64,000 bases of DNA from Bacillus subtilis subsp. subtilis (GCA_021733645.1 JAHREJ010000019.1:1-64000); one strand, 5' to 3'; numbered from the stretch's first letter, positions 49,927 to 61,332 are shown. Notes: generated from the letters alone by a model not told the origin. Program-made: numbers and translations.

Positions 49927-51089
49927 ATCCTGTCATTGCCCATTCACGCCGCGTCGCGGGCATTTCGTTGATCGAGGTCATGATCGCGATGGTGATCGGC
50001 CTGGTGCTGATGCTGGGCGTGATCCAGGTGTTTTCGGCGTCGCGCGAAGCCTCCCAGCTTGCCGCCGGCGCAGCACGCGCACAGGAGAATGCGCGCTTTG
50101 CACTGGAGTTCCTGCAGCGGGACATCCGCATGGCCGGGCATTTCGGTTGCGTCAACGACCAGGCCCACTTCGTCAAGAACCAGGGCGACCCGCGGGTCAA
50201 CATCGCCGGGGCCACGACCGGCAGCGGCCATCCGCTGGACTTCTCGGTGTCGGTGCAGGGCTATGAGGCCCCCAACACAGGGCCAACCAACAGCCTGACC
50301 CTGGGGGCCACCTGGTCGGCGCCCGCCGAGCTGCCGAGCGCGCTGCTGAGCCTGTCGGCACGTGGTGGCAGCGATATCCTGGTGTTGCGCTTCCTGTCGC
50401 CGCTGGGCGTACCGGTCACCAGCATCAGCAGCGGTGGCAACAGCAAGGTGGGCTTCGACCCCCTGCTGGGCACGCGTCTCACCGAAGACGGCGTGGCCAC
50501 CCCGCGCCTGTTCGGGATCGCCGACTGCAGCCATGCCGACGTGTTCATCGGAACCTATGCGGCCGGCATCGTCACTGCTGCGGGGCCATCGCTGGAACGC
50601 TACAACGTGCAGCCCACCGGCGAGACGATGCTGTACCGCGCCGAATCGATCGTCTATTTCATCGGCACCTCCGCCACGGGTGAGCCGGCGCTGATGCGTG
50701 CGCGCGCCAACCAGGGCGGCACCTACGACACCCCGGAAGAGCTGGTTGAGGGCATCGAAAACCTGCAGGTGATGTACGGCCTGGACGCAACCCCGATCAT
50801 CAGCCAGACCCAGCTGCCGGTGGGCAACGTGACCGTGCAGGATACCGCCACCGGCGTGGCCACAAGCAACGACGCTGCCGGTGCAGGCCAGTGGCGGCGC
50901 GTGGGCATGGTCCAGGTCGGGGTGCTGGCGCGCAGCCCGGGCCCGGCAACGGCCACCGCCTCGGTTACCGCTGTGAACGATCCGCGCTCGCTGGGCGTGC
51001 GCTTCGCCCCGGCGGCCACCAACGATGCCCGCTACCGTGCCGCGTACGAATCTTCCATCGCGCTGCGCAACCGTCTCTTCGGGAACTGA
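49923..51089 (+). CDS. pilW: Type IV pilus minor pilin PilW
   Basis: A 388-residue prepilin, long as usual for PilW. Motif G-ISLIEVMIAMVIGLVLML with Glu at +5, then ARAQENARFALEFLQRDIRM, a conserved PilW stretch, and GHFGCVND. ATGA overlap with pilV. The rest is a large globular domain exposed near the pilus tip. Confidence 0.9.
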   Translation: MNPVIAHSRRVAGISLIEVMIAMVIGLVLMLGVIQVFSASREASQLAAGAARAQENARFALEFLQRDIRMAGHFGCVNDQAHFVKNQGDPRVNIAGATTGSGHPLDFSVSVQGYEAPNTGPTNSLTLGATWSAPAELPSALLSLSARGGSDILVLRFLSPLGVPVTSISSGGNSKVGFDPLLGTRLTEDGVATPRLFGIADCSHADVFIGTYAAGIVTAAGPSLERYNVQPTGETMLYRAESIVYFIGTSATGEPALMRARANQGGTYDTPEELVEGIENLQVMYGLDATPIISQTQLPVGNVTVQDTATGVATSNDAAGAGQWRRVGMVQVGVLARSPGPATATASVTAVNDPRSLGVRFAPAATNDARYRAAYESSIALRNRLFGN

Positions 51090-51093
51090 TGCC

Positions 51094-51603
51094 ATGAACC
51101 GCTCATCCAGAGCATTCGCCCACCCCTCCCGGCAGCGGGGCGCGGTGTTGTACGTCGCCTTGATCATGCTGATCCTGCTGGCACTGATCGGTATCGCCGG
51201 CATGCAGGTAGCGGGCATGCAGGAAAAGATGGCGGCCAACTACCGGGCCACCAATACGGCATTCCAGAGCACCGAAAGCCTCACCCGGCGTACCGAGCAT
51301 GCGATCGAAGCGATCGCCAACCGGACCGGGCTGGCCAGCGATGCGCCGATCCAGGACAGCAGCATCAAGCTCAACTGCGACGATGGCTACGATCCGGTGA
51401 AATGGGGTCGGGACAAGGTCATCACGTCTGCCGACGCGGTCAACGTGCGCCGGATCGATTCCTGCATCATCGGCGGCGGCTCGCTGGGCATGGGCAAACC
51501 GCTCGACCCGACCGCGCCGATCTACCAGATCACTTCCTTCTCGACCGATGTGCCGGCGGGGCCGTCTTCATCGGCCGTCATCGACACCGTATTCAAGCTC
51601 TGA
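51094..51603 (+). CDS. pilX: Type IV pilus minor pilin PilX
   Basis: A 169-residue PilX. The leader RQRG-AVLYVALIMLILLALIG lacks Glu at +5, which is normal for PilX/GspK-type tip pilins. EKMAANYRATNTAFQSTES follows, as in PilX. Four bases separate it from pilW and ten from pilY1. Confidence 0.88.
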   Translation: MNRSSRAFAHPSRQRGAVLYVALIMLILLALIGIAGMQVAGMQEKMAANYRATNTAFQSTESLTRRTEHAIEAIANRTGLASDAPIQDSSIKLNCDDGYDPVKWGRDKVITSADAVNVRRIDSCIIGGGSLGMGKPLDPTAPIYQITSFSTDVPAGPSSSAVIDTVFKL

Positions 51604-51613
51604 GGCCGCCGTC

Positions 51614-54600
51614 ATGATCACGCGCAAATTCGGTATCACGGCGGCGGCAGGCTTGCTGCTGGTCGGTTCAGGTGCCTACTTCATGTACAGCCTGTTCGCC
51701 GCGCAGGGCCAGGGCGACCTGGCCCAGGCGCCCCTCAACACGGTGAGCTCGGCGACGCCGGCCTTCATCATGGCGGTGGATGATTCCAACTCGATGATGT
51801 TCGAGCGGATCTTCGTCGGCGGCGACGGGCGCATGCAGTGGACTGGCAGCAGCTTCTTCAGGTCCGCGGGCGTGTTCAACAACGTCGGTGCCGCTTGCAA
51901 CAACAACTCCATTGACTGTTACCTGTACCTGTTCCCGCACAATGGCTTCAATGTCAATTACACGCCTGGCAAGGCGATCCCGCCGGTGGATGTGTTCGGC
52001 TTTGCGCGCTCGCCCACCTACAACGCGGGTTACTTCAATCCGGCCGTGACTTACGATCCGTGGCGCATGGCCGTCAAGGACAGCTCAGGCAACTTCCTGC
52101 AGCCGGCGGCAGACATCCGTGCCACCCGGGCCGATCCGCGCTCGGGCAGGGATTTCAGCACGCCCTACAGCGTCACCTACGATCTGCGGAACTCGCGGGC
52201 GGTGACGACCGAGGGATTCCAGTTCATGACCGGCATGACCATTCCCGCCGGGTCGGTGTATTACGCCAAGGGCGTCAACGGCGAGTACTGCAACACCACT
52301 TACACTCGCCGCGGCGTTACCTATTCGAACAATGATGGCCTGAAGGACACCAACGGCAAATGGGAAAAGCTGGACAATGACTGGGTCGCACCGATGGACT
52401 GCGTCGTGGCGTTGCAGTACTTCCCGGCCACGTTCTACCTCCCGGCCGCCGATGCCGCGCCCGCAGGTTACAGGACCAATGATGCCAACCGGCCGGTGAT
52501 CAAGAATGCATGTGGGCCAGGCTGCGACCTGCGCCGCTACACGATCATTTCCGACAACTATTCAAGCGGCTACGACGCTGCGATCCAGAACTTCGCCAAC
52601 TGGTTCCAGTACCACCGCAACCGCATCCTGTCGATGGTCGGCTCGTCCTCGCACGCCATGGGCGAGATCGAGAACATGCGCGTGGGCTATTTCACCATCA
52701 ACAACCGCGTCGACGTGACGATGTACGACGTCGTCAAGGAACGTACCGCCCTGTACCAGCAGATCTATTCGCTGAAGCCCAACGGTGGTACGCCGAACCG
52801 GCAGGCGGTGGACTTCCTTGGAAAGCAGTTCACCCGCACCGGTACCGGCGCGCCGGTGGCACTGGCCTGCCAGCGCAATGGCGGCATGCTGTTCACTGAC
52901 GGCTACACCAATACCGACAGCGCAGTGCCCAAGGGTACCGACTACGGCAATGCCGATTCCACCGGCACCACGAACTTCACCGGTGCGCCGTTCGCCGACA
53001 GCTACTCCAACACCATCGCCGACATCGCGGCCGCCTACTACGACGGCAAGCTGGTGCCGCTGCGGGCCGATGCCGGCTTCCCGAAGGGGCAGGTGCCGGT
53101 CAGCAAGCAGTGCGACACCCTGCCCAAGTCCTCGGCGGACTGGAAGCGGCTGGATTGCCAGACCGATCTGCACATGAACTTCTACGGCGTCACGCTGGGC
53201 GCGCAGGGCAAGATCTACGAAGTGAACCAGGCGGCCACCAAGGACCCCTATACCACCACGCCCAACTGGAATGCCAACGGCAGTCCGATGGACTCCGACG
53301 ATGGCCGCGTCATCGACGAACTGTGGCATGCCGCGATCAACTCGCGCGGTGAGTTCATCAATGCAAAGACACCTGCCGAAGTAACCGCCGCCATGCGCCG
53401 CGTGTTGTCGGCCGTGGCCGCAGGTTCCTCGCCGTCGGGCACCATTGCGCTGACCGGTGCGCGCATCGGCGCCGGCTCGCTGACTGTCAGTCCGGCATAC
53501 GAGGTGGCCAACGAAGGCACCGATTGGTTCAGCCGTCTTTCGGCCAGCCAGGTCACCGTGGATCCGGCCACGCGTGAGGCCAAGTACACCCCGATCTGGG
53601 AGGCCAGCAGCCGCTTCCCGGCGGCCGCCGCGCGCAAGATCTACTACGCCAACGGCAGGACGGTCAGTGAGTTCACCTCGTCCACGGTCACCCTGGATGC
53701 ACTGTGCGCCACGCCTACCGATCTCTATCCCGGCATGAGCCGCTGCGATGGGGCGGGCCTGGCCGGGCTCGGCGCGACCAATGCCACCGCCGTGGCCTAC
53801 CTGCGCGGCGACACCTCCGGTGAAGTGCGCAATGGAGGGAAGCTGCGCGACCGTTCGGCCATCCTCGGCGACATCATCAACTCGTCGCCGCAGATCAGCT
53901 CGCCGATCGATGACTACGGCTACCGCGCACTGCCCGATGATCTGGGCACCAGCTACGACGCTTTCATGAAGGCCAAGTTGACCAACAACTACATGGTCTA
54001 CGTGGGCGCCAATGACGGCATGCTGCACGCCTTCGAAGGTGGCCTGGATGCGAAGGGGGCCACCGCCGGCAGCGGCGGGCGCGAAGCGTTCGCCTACATC
54101 CCGGCCACGTCGGTGGGGCACATGGGCAATCTGCTCAAGCCCTATAACCGTCTCAATGCCAAGGACCAGGTGCCGCACCGTTACTTCGTCGATGGCCCGT
54201 TGACCGTGGGCGACAGCTACTACGGCCGCGCCTGGCACACCACGCTGGTGGGGACCACCGGTGCCGGCGGGCGTGGCGTGTTTGCACTGGACGTCACCAC
54301 TCCCGGCAGTTTCGGCACCAGCAGCCGGCTGTGGGAGATCAACGACATCACCGGGGCGACGCCTGAAATCCGCGACAACATCGGCCACGTGCTGGGCAAG
54401 CCGGTCATCGTGCCGGTCAAGTCCGGCAACACCGTGACCTGGAAGGCGATCTTCGGCAACGGCTACAACAGCAAGAACGGCAAGGCCGTGCTGTTTATCG
54501 TGGACATCGGCACCGGCGATCCGAAGGTGCGCATGATCGAAGCGGCTGAATCCGGTACGGGTACGCCGAACGGCGTCAACGGGCTGGGCAACATCGTGGT

Positions 54601-55474
54601 GCTGGACCGCAAGGACAACGCCACGCCGGCCAATGGCGTGCGTGACGGCTACGCCGATACCGTCTACGGTGCCGACGCGAATGGCGCGGTGTGGCGCTTC
54701 GACCTGCTGGCGACCGCCGACACGGTGAGCACGCCGGTGTTCACCACCCAGGCGCGCACCGAGTCCAGGATGGTCTATCGCCAGCCCATCACCGGTGGCC
54801 TGACGGCGGCGGCGGGCGAGGGTGGCGGCGTGCTGCTGATGTTCGGCACCGGCAGCTTCTCGTTCGCCAACGATGTGGCCGATGAAACCATCCAGTCGCT
54901 GTATGGCTTCACCGATCGCTCCGGTGACACCATCACCACGATCACGCGTGCCTCGCTGCAGCCGTACACGGTGACCACCGGCCAGGACGGTACATCGCGC
55001 TCGATGACGGTTGGCACGACGCCGGCCAACGCGCTGGGTTGGTATATCGATCTGCCCAAGGGCGAGCGCGCGGTCGGTTACCCCGATATCGTGTCCGGCG
55101 TGGTGTTCATGCCCACCTACGCCGCCTCGGTGAACTCCACCGGGTGCAGCACGATTGGCAACAACTGGTTGTTCGGGCTGGATGCACGGTCCGGTGCTGC
55201 CGCCTTGTCGACCGTGCGCAGCGGCTCGCCAAGTGGCAAGGGCTATGCGGCAGGTACGGCAGCGATCGCGCTGGATACCGGCGGCACCGCACCGGTCAAG
55301 GACATCGCCGTGTCGGTGGTGCCGCGCCTGCAGTCGCCTGCCAACCCCGGTGGCGGTGCCGCGCCGCCGACGGTGCCCGGCAGTGGCTGCTGGATGGTGG
55401 TCAACGTTGCCGGTGCCCAGCCGATGTACCTGCCTTATCCCTGCGGTCGCCAATCCTGGCGCCAGATTCAGTAA
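51614..55474 (+). CDS. pilY1: PilY1 pilus tip adhesin/assembly factor
   Basis: A 1286-residue PilY1. N-terminal signal/anchor (FGITAAAGLLLVGSGAYFM) is followed by a von Willebrand A-like domain with MIDAS residues D56, S58, S60 (AVDDSNSMMF). The C-terminal PilY1 beta-propeller (about 750-1250) contains MVYVGANDGMLHAFEGG, RHRYF-like HRYFVDGPL and, near residues 1015-1035, DGYADTVYGADANGAVWRFD, the expected calcium loop region that controls pilus extension and retraction in Pseudomonas. It acts at the pilus tip in adhesion, twitching and surface sensing. Confidence 0.92.
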   Translation: MITRKFGITAAAGLLLVGSGAYFMYSLFAAQGQGDLAQAPLNTVSSATPAFIMAVDDSNSMMFERIFVGGDGRMQWTGSSFFRSAGVFNNVGAACNNNSIDCYLYLFPHNGFNVNYTPGKAIPPVDVFGFARSPTYNAGYFNPAVTYDPWRMAVKDSSGNFLQPAADIRATRADPRSGRDFSTPYSVTYDLRNSRAVTTEGFQFMTGMTIPAGSVYYAKGVNGEYCNTTYTRRGVTYSNNDGLKDTNGKWEKLDNDWVAPMDCVVALQYFPATFYLPAADAAPAGYRTNDANRPVIKNACGPGCDLRRYTIISDNYSSGYDAAIQNFANWFQYHRNRILSMVGSSSHAMGEIENMRVGYFTINNRVDVTMYDVVKERTALYQQIYSLKPNGGTPNRQAVDFLGKQFTRTGTGAPVALACQRNGGMLFTDGYTNTDSAVPKGTDYGNADSTGTTNFTGAPFADSYSNTIADIAAAYYDGKLVPLRADAGFPKGQVPVSKQCDTLPKSSADWKRLDCQTDLHMNFYGVTLGAQGKIYEVNQAATKDPYTTTPNWNANGSPMDSDDGRVIDELWHAAINSRGEFINAKTPAEVTAAMRRVLSAVAAGSSPSGTIALTGARIGAGSLTVSPAYEVANEGTDWFSRLSASQVTVDPATREAKYTPIWEASSRFPAAAARKIYYANGRTVSEFTSSTVTLDALCATPTDLYPGMSRCDGAGLAGLGATNATAVAYLRGDTSGEVRNGGKLRDRSAILGDIINSSPQISSPIDDYGYRALPDDLGTSYDAFMKAKLTNNYMVYVGANDGMLHAFEGGLDAKGATAGSGGREAFAYIPATSVGHMGNLLKPYNRLNAKDQVPHRYFVDGPLTVGDSYYGRAWHTTLVGTTGAGGRGVFALDVTTPGSFGTSSRLWEINDITGATPEIRDNIGHVLGKPVIVPVKSGNTVTWKAIFGNGYNSKNGKAVLFIVDIGTGDPKVRMIEAAESGTGTPNGVNGLGNIVVLDRKDNATPANGVRDGYADTVYGADANGAVWRFDLLATADTVSTPVFTTQARTESRMVYRQPITGGLTAAAGEGGGVLLMFGTGSFSFANDVADETIQSLYGFTDRSGDTITTITRASLQPYTVTTGQDGTSRSMTVGTTPANALGWYIDLPKGERAVGYPDIVSGVVFMPTYAASVNSTGCSTIGNNWLFGLDARSGAAALSTVRSGSPSGKGYAAGTAAIALDTGGTAPVKDIAVSVVPRLQSPANPGGGAAPPTVPGSGCWMVVNVAGAQPMYLPYPCGRQSWRQIQ

Positions 55475-55486
55475 CGGAGTCCACGC

Positions 55487-55915
55487 ATGCGTTCGATACA
55501 GCTCTACCGCGCATCCCGCAACCGGCGTGGCTCGCTCGGCTTCACCCTGATCGAACTGATGATCACGGTGGCCGTGGTTGCCATTCTTGCGGCCATTGCG
55601 GTCCCCAGCTACCAGGACCAGGTGCGCAAGTCGCGGCGTGCCCAGGCCAAGGCCGATCTGGTGGAGTACAGCCAGATGGCCGAACGTTTCCACACCGTCA
55701 ACAACACCTACCAGGGCTTCGCCCTGGCTTCGACCCGGTCGCCGCGCGAAGGCGCGACGGCCTGGTACACCCTGGGCATCCAGCAGGCGGCGGGCACCTT
55801 CACCATCACCGCCACGCCGCAGGGCGCACAAACCAAGGACAAGTGCGGCACGATGAGCGTCAATCAGGCCAGTGTGAAAACGCCGGCCGAGGCAACGGTC
55901 TCCGGTTGCTGGTAA
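55487..55915 (+). CDS. pilE: Type IV minor pilin PilE
   Basis: A 142-residue prepilin: G-FTLIELMITVAVVAILAAIA with Glu at +5, then VPSYQDQVRKSRRAQAKADL, which is characteristic of PilE next to pilY1. Two cysteines near the C-terminus (DKCGTM, SGCW) probably form the D-region disulfide. GGAG 7 nt before the ATG; 12 bp after pilY1. Last gene of the operon, 57 bp before tRNA-Asn. Confidence 0.9.
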   Translation: MRSIQLYRASRNRRGSLGFTLIELMITVAVVAILAAIAVPSYQDQVRKSRRAQAKADLVEYSQMAERFHTVNNTYQGFALASTRSPREGATAWYTLGIQQAAGTFTITATPQGAQTKDKCGTMSVNQASVKTPAEATVSGCW

Positions 55916-55933
55916 GCGGCCCGGCGTGGGGTG

Positions 55934-55962
55934 TTGCATCGTTACGCGGCAACCTCTAGAAT
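55934..55962 (+). promoter_or_regulatory. Promoter of tRNA-Asn
   Basis: TTGCAT (55934-55939), 17-bp spacer, TAGAAT (55957-55962); predicted start is about 4-6 bases before the tRNA. Confidence 0.7.
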
Positions 55963-55972
55963 TCGGCTCCCC

Positions 55973-56049
55973 GCCCGAATAGCTCAGCCGGTTAGAGCAC
56001 TTGACTGTTAATCAGGGGGTCGTTGGTTCGAGTCCAACTTCGGGCGCCA
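55973..56049 (+). tRNA. tRNA-Asn (GTT)
   Basis: 77-nt cloverleaf: acceptor GCCCGAA pairs with TTCGGGC, T arm GTTGG-TTCGAGT-CCAAC, anticodon loop CTGTTAA with GTT at 56007-56009. CCA is encoded (56047-56049). Confidence 0.97.
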
Positions 56050-56056
56050 GATTCTG

Positions 56057-56092
56057 CAAAAGCCGCGAGAAATCGCGGCTTTTGTCGTTTCC
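56057..56092 (+). terminator. Terminator of tRNA-Asn
   Basis: CAAAAGCCGCGA, GAAA tetraloop, TCGCGGCTTTTG (ends 56084), then TCGTTTCC. Perfect 12-bp stem; also usable from the opposite strand for the FimT-like gene. Confidence 0.9.
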
Positions 56093-56118
56093 AGGGGGCG
56101 GCATGGCGGCCCGTGCCT

Positions 56119-56664
56119 TCACGGGCAAGGCTGATGATCGCGGTATGACTGAGACCTTGCGCGGCCGTGGTTGTTGACCACGACCTCGCCGCGGCGTTCC
56201 CCACGCACGCACAGGGTGATGGTGAGGTTGCGGCCGAAACTGCGTCCGCTGGCGCCATAACGCAGGTGTGGCCGTCCCGATGTCGCGCGTGCGCGAACCG
56301 GGCCGGCGCTGTTGCCGGCCTGGTAGTACAGCACCTCGGCGGGATCTGCCGGCTGTGCCTGGTGGTGGCGATCCCGGTAGAGCAGCCATCCTGCGCTCCA
56401 ATCGTCCGTGCAATGCTGCCCGTCGTGGCTGGCGCATACGCTTACCGCATGGCGGCGGCTGATGGCGGTGCTGCGTGCAGAGGCGAAGGCTGACATCAGC
56501 TGCATGCGCACGCTGTCGGCACGGGTCCGGTCCAGGACCTCCTGAAAGCTTGGCAGGGCAAGTGCGGCGAGGATCGCCACGATGCCCATGACAACCAGGA
56601 GCTGGACCAGTCCGAGCCCGAGGGCGGTTGCCCGGGAAGGGAATGGAATATGCACGTCCGGCAT
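56119..56664 (-). CDS. Second FimT/GspH-like pseudopilin with atypical N-terminus
   Basis: A 181-residue protein. The N-terminal helix GLGLVQLLVVMGIVAILAAL and ALPSFQEVLDRTRADSVRMQ are prepilin-like, and the C-terminal region (SVCASHDGQHC, WSAGWLLYRDR) matches GspH/FimT. However, after the presumed cleavage glycine the sequence is LVQLL, so the conserved Glu at +5 is leucine. Start ATG 56664 is tentative; the frame extends upstream. It lies opposite to the pil operon across tRNA-Asn and divergent from uvrB, so it may be a FimT involved in DNA uptake or a decaying paralogue. Confidence 0.75.
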   Translation of the reverse strand: MPDVHIPFPSRATALGLGLVQLLVVMGIVAILAALALPSFQEVLDRTRADSVRMQLMSAFASARSTAISRRHAVSVCASHDGQHCTDDWSAGWLLYRDRHHQAQPADPAEVLYYQAGNSAGPVRARATSGRPHLRYGASGRSFGRNLTITLCVRGERRGEVVVNNHGRARSQSYRDHQPCP

Positions 56665-56806
56665 CCGCTGAAGGCGATGGCCTGACCATGCGCTCCCGGG
56701 GGCGGGGGAACTACCGGCCAATGCCTTGCCTGCACCTCGGCCTTCCCCTCAGCCGGCCGTCACCTTCCCCCCCGGTATACTGGCAGGCCCCGGATATGGC
56801 GGCACC

Positions 56807-58831
<2,025 letters not shown>

Positions 58832-58863
58832 ACGGCGCAAGCTGAAATATCTTCACAAAAGTA

Positions 58864-58892
58864 TTGCGCTTGCCCGGGGACGTCCGTAATAT
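58864..58892 (+). promoter_or_regulatory. Promoter of tRNA-Val
   Basis: TTGCGC (58864-58869), 17-bp spacer, TAATAT (58887-58892). A leader of about 40 nt precedes the tRNA. Confidence 0.7.
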
Positions 58893-58939
58893 ACGCGGCC
58901 TGCACCGACGCAATCGCAACGGCGCAGCAGCAGTAAAGC

Positions 58940-59014
58940 GGGCGGTTAGCTCAGCGGTAGAGCACTACCTTGACATGGTAGGGGTCACAGGTTCGAACCC
59001 TGTACCGCCCACCA
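58940..59014 (+). tRNA. tRNA-Val (GAC)
   Basis: 75-nt cloverleaf: acceptor GGGCGGT pairs with ACCGCCC, anticodon stem CTACC/GGTAG, loop TTGACAT with GAC at 58972-58974; encoded CCA (59012-59014). Confidence 0.97.
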
Positions 59015-59048
59015 CTCCGACCTCGATGAGGTGCGGGTGGAAACGAAG

Positions 59049-59082
59049 AAGGCCAGCCATCGCGCTGGCCTTTTTGTTTTTT
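59049..59082 (+). terminator. Terminator of tRNA-Val
   Basis: AAGGCCAGC, loop CATCGC, GCTGGCCTT (59064-59072), followed by TTTGTTTTTT. Confidence 0.92.
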
Positions 59083-59329
59083 CGGCATTGCATGCCCGTT
59101 GGAATTCGCCGACCTGCCTCTGCCCCGCCTTGGCGCGCGGGGGGCTGGACGGTGCCGCTTTTCGCAGATGAATCGTTTCGGATAGATCCGAAGCCGATGA
59201 CGATGGGAGGCGCGGCACCCGCCCGGCACGGGACCGTCCCGAATCGGTGTGATAGCGTCTGATCGCCGATGGAGCGAACGTTTTGCCGTCGGAAATGGAT
59301 GGAAACCTGACCCGTAGGAAGGAGGCGAG

Positions 59330-59794
59330 ATGGCAACGTTTAAGAGTCTGACTTGGATGATGGTCGTGGCAGGGGTGGTGGGCGCTCCGGTGGGTCTGGC
59401 CCAGGTGGCACAGGCGGCGCCGTGCTGTTCGACGGATCCGCATGGCAGCCAGATCGCGGCGAAGGGCCTGGGAGAAACGGCCCCCTTGGCGCTCAACCTG
59501 AGCCAGGATTCGACCTGGCGGGCGTACGAGTTCAAGCGCGATGGCGTGTGGTATCTGCAGGTCAACGACCAGGCCGGCAGGGTGCGGGCGATCATCGGCA
59601 ACATCGGTGACACCTTCTGGACCCTGCCCGGTGGCGTGGATGCTGATCGGGTGTCCCTGCCGGGCAACAACCTGGCAATCCCCGCCGGCGCCACGCGCGA
59701 GGTGGTGTATCGCAAACCGCAGATGTGGCTGGTGGCCTACAGCACCGCAGGCGGCGTGACGTGGTCCATCGAAGGTCCGGACGGCTCGCGATAA
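59330..59794 (+). CDS. Small exported protein of unknown function
   Basis: A 154-residue protein with a Sec signal (LTWMMVVAGVVGAPVGLAQVAQA-AP) and two adjacent cysteines soon after the cut (APCCSTD). The mature part is short-stranded and acidic to neutral, with WRAYEFKRDGVWYLQVNDQAG and IGNIGDTFWTLPGGVD (beta-rich). No family is recognised. GGAAGGAGG at 59318-59325 is a strong ribosome binding site. Its last 58 bases overlap the end of the MASE1 gene on the other strand. Confidence 0.7.
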   Translation: MATFKSLTWMMVVAGVVGAPVGLAQVAQAAPCCSTDPHGSQIAAKGLGETAPLALNLSQDSTWRAYEFKRDGVWYLQVNDQAGRVRAIIGNIGDTFWTLPGGVDADRVSLPGNNLAIPAGATREVVYRKPQMWLVAYSTAGGVTWSIEGPDGSR

Positions 59795-61332
59795 GCCTGC
59801 GGCAGGTCCAGCAGCAGCAGGCGGATACGGTTACGGCGGCAGCCCGCGCTGCCGCCGTAAGCCAATGTGCGCCCGGCCAGGATCTGCTGCGCGCGCAGTA
59901 CCGTGGTGGTGCCCAGGCGGCGTTTGTGGTCCAGCAGCGCCACGGTCATCATGATTCCCGATACGCCGCCGCGGCGGCCACAGCGCACGCGGATCTGCAG
60001 GTAGCCGTTCTCGTGGTCCAGCAGCAGGCTGACCGCATCGGCCAGGCTCCGGTAAGCGGCCAGCTGCAGCCCCAGGCTGAGGCGGCAGGGATCCCCATCC
60101 AGTCGGGGGCTGGCGATACGGTCGGTCAGCTCCCAGACCCCGGCAAGGCCGCCCGAACGCAGCGCGACGAAGAGCCCGGAGTACTCGATTTCAGTGGGAT
60201 AGACCATGCTGATCTGCTCGCGGAACAGGCGTGACTGCGCCTGGCTGGCACTGAGCATGTCCAGCGCCGAGGTGTGCTCGCCCCGCTGCTTGAGCAGGGC
60301 GACCGCCTTGAGGAAGGACTGGTCGATGTCTTCGCCGATCATCCGCATCTGAAGGGCGCGCTGGCGCCGCTCCTGTTCGCTGGCCAGGTGTCCGGTCCTG
60401 GCGAAGGATTCGGCCTGGCTGCGCAGTTTTTCCCGGGAGGCGAAGCGGTGGTAGTGGTGGGAAATGGTCGAGCCCAGCAGCAGCAGCGCCGTCCCGGTCA
60501 CCGCCAGGATCTGCTGCGCCACGAACGCGGTGGCATCGAACGAGCCAGGGTGGCCGGTGATTTCCATGGTGAGGGCCAGGGTCAGATTCACCGCGGCAAA
60601 GCTCACCGCAGCACCACGCCAACCGTACAGGCAGGTCAGGCCGATGGCCGGCAGCATCATGGCGATGCGCAGGCTGTTCTTGGCGAGCACCATGGCGTCG
60701 GTATCGGGCAGATGGGCGGCATACAGGCCCAGTGCGACGATCACCGACAGTGCGGCAATGGCTGCGGTACGCCAGCGCGATGTCGCTGCAAAGGACACAT
60801 GGCGGCGTTGCCACAGCAGCGCGATGGGCGCGAACATCAGGATGCCCAGGTAGTCACCCACCATGTAGCGCAGCATGCCGGTCCAGGACACCGCCTCGTG
60901 CAGGGTGGGCATGAGCAGGTAGGCCAGCCCCTGGTTGAGGCTCGACACCGCGACGGCGGAAAGCACTGCAATCGAGAGCAGCCAGGCTTCGTTCTGTGAA
61001 GCCAGCCGGCGCCGGTGCCAATGCACGATCAGGGCCACGGTCGGCATGAGCACCGCAGAAGCGATCACGACCCATGCCAACCCGTACTGCCCGATCATCG
61101 GATAGCGCGCCTGGGCGAAGTAGGCGTACTCGCCCACGATCAGGTAGGGCCACCATCGGGGCGGGCAGAGCAGCAGCGCGGCTACGCGGATCCCGGCCGG
61201 AAGGTACATCTGGTCCACCGAAGAGGAACGGGCCACGCCGTACGCCAACGCGTAGACCACCGCCAGCAGCACGCCGGCGGGGGAGATGCGCAGATTGAGA
61301 TGAAACTCCTTTTTCAACCAACCCAGCTGCAC
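59737..61332 (-). CDS. MASE1-domain membrane protein with a degenerate histidine-kinase-like tail
   Basis: A 531-residue protein. Residues ~1-300 form the MASE1 domain, about eight membrane helices (VDQMYLPAGIRVAALLLCPP, GEYAYFAQARYP). A helical stretch (about 300-400) reads QERRQRALQMRMIGEDIDQS where NarX/DegS-type kinases have ER..-A..-L-H-D; the phospho-accepting His is replaced by Arg. VYPTEIEYSGLFVALRSG mimics the end of that domain, and LAAYRSLADAVSLLLDHENG resembles an ATPase N-box with the Asn lost. So it looks like a signalling protein without kinase activity. The start is GTG 61332, with GGAGG 5 nt upstream; the longer frame to 61713 is not used. Homologous to the truncated gene at 1-469. 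Confidence 0.78.
   Translation of the reverse strand: MQLGWLKKEFHLNLRISPAGVLLAVVYALAYGVARSSSVDQMYLPAGIRVAALLLCPPRWWPYLIVGEYAYFAQARYPMIGQYGLAWVVIASAVLMPTVALIVHWHRRRLASQNEAWLLSIAVLSAVAVSSLNQGLAYLLMPTLHEAVSWTGMLRYMVGDYLGILMFAPIALLWQRRHVSFAATSRWRTAAIAALSVIVALGLYAAHLPDTDAMVLAKNSLRIAMMLPAIGLTCLYGWRGAAVSFAAVNLTLALTMEITGHPGSFDATAFVAQQILAVTGTALLLLGSTISHHYHRFASREKLRSQAESFARTGHLASEQERRQRALQMRMIGEDIDQSFLKAVALLKQRGEHTSALDMLSASQAQSRLFREQISMVYPTEIEYSGLFVALRSGGLAGVWELTDRIASPRLDGDPCRLSLGLQLAAYRSLADAVSLLLDHENGYLQIRVRCGRRGGVSGIMMTVALLDHKRRLGTTTVLRAQQILAGRTLAYGGSAGCRRNRIRLLLLDLPQAYREPSGPSMDHVTPPAVL

Noticed and set aside
52562-55939. 1125-codon open frame antisense to pilY1 and pilE
   Set aside because: Low-complexity translation; the plus strand carries recognised pilus genes.
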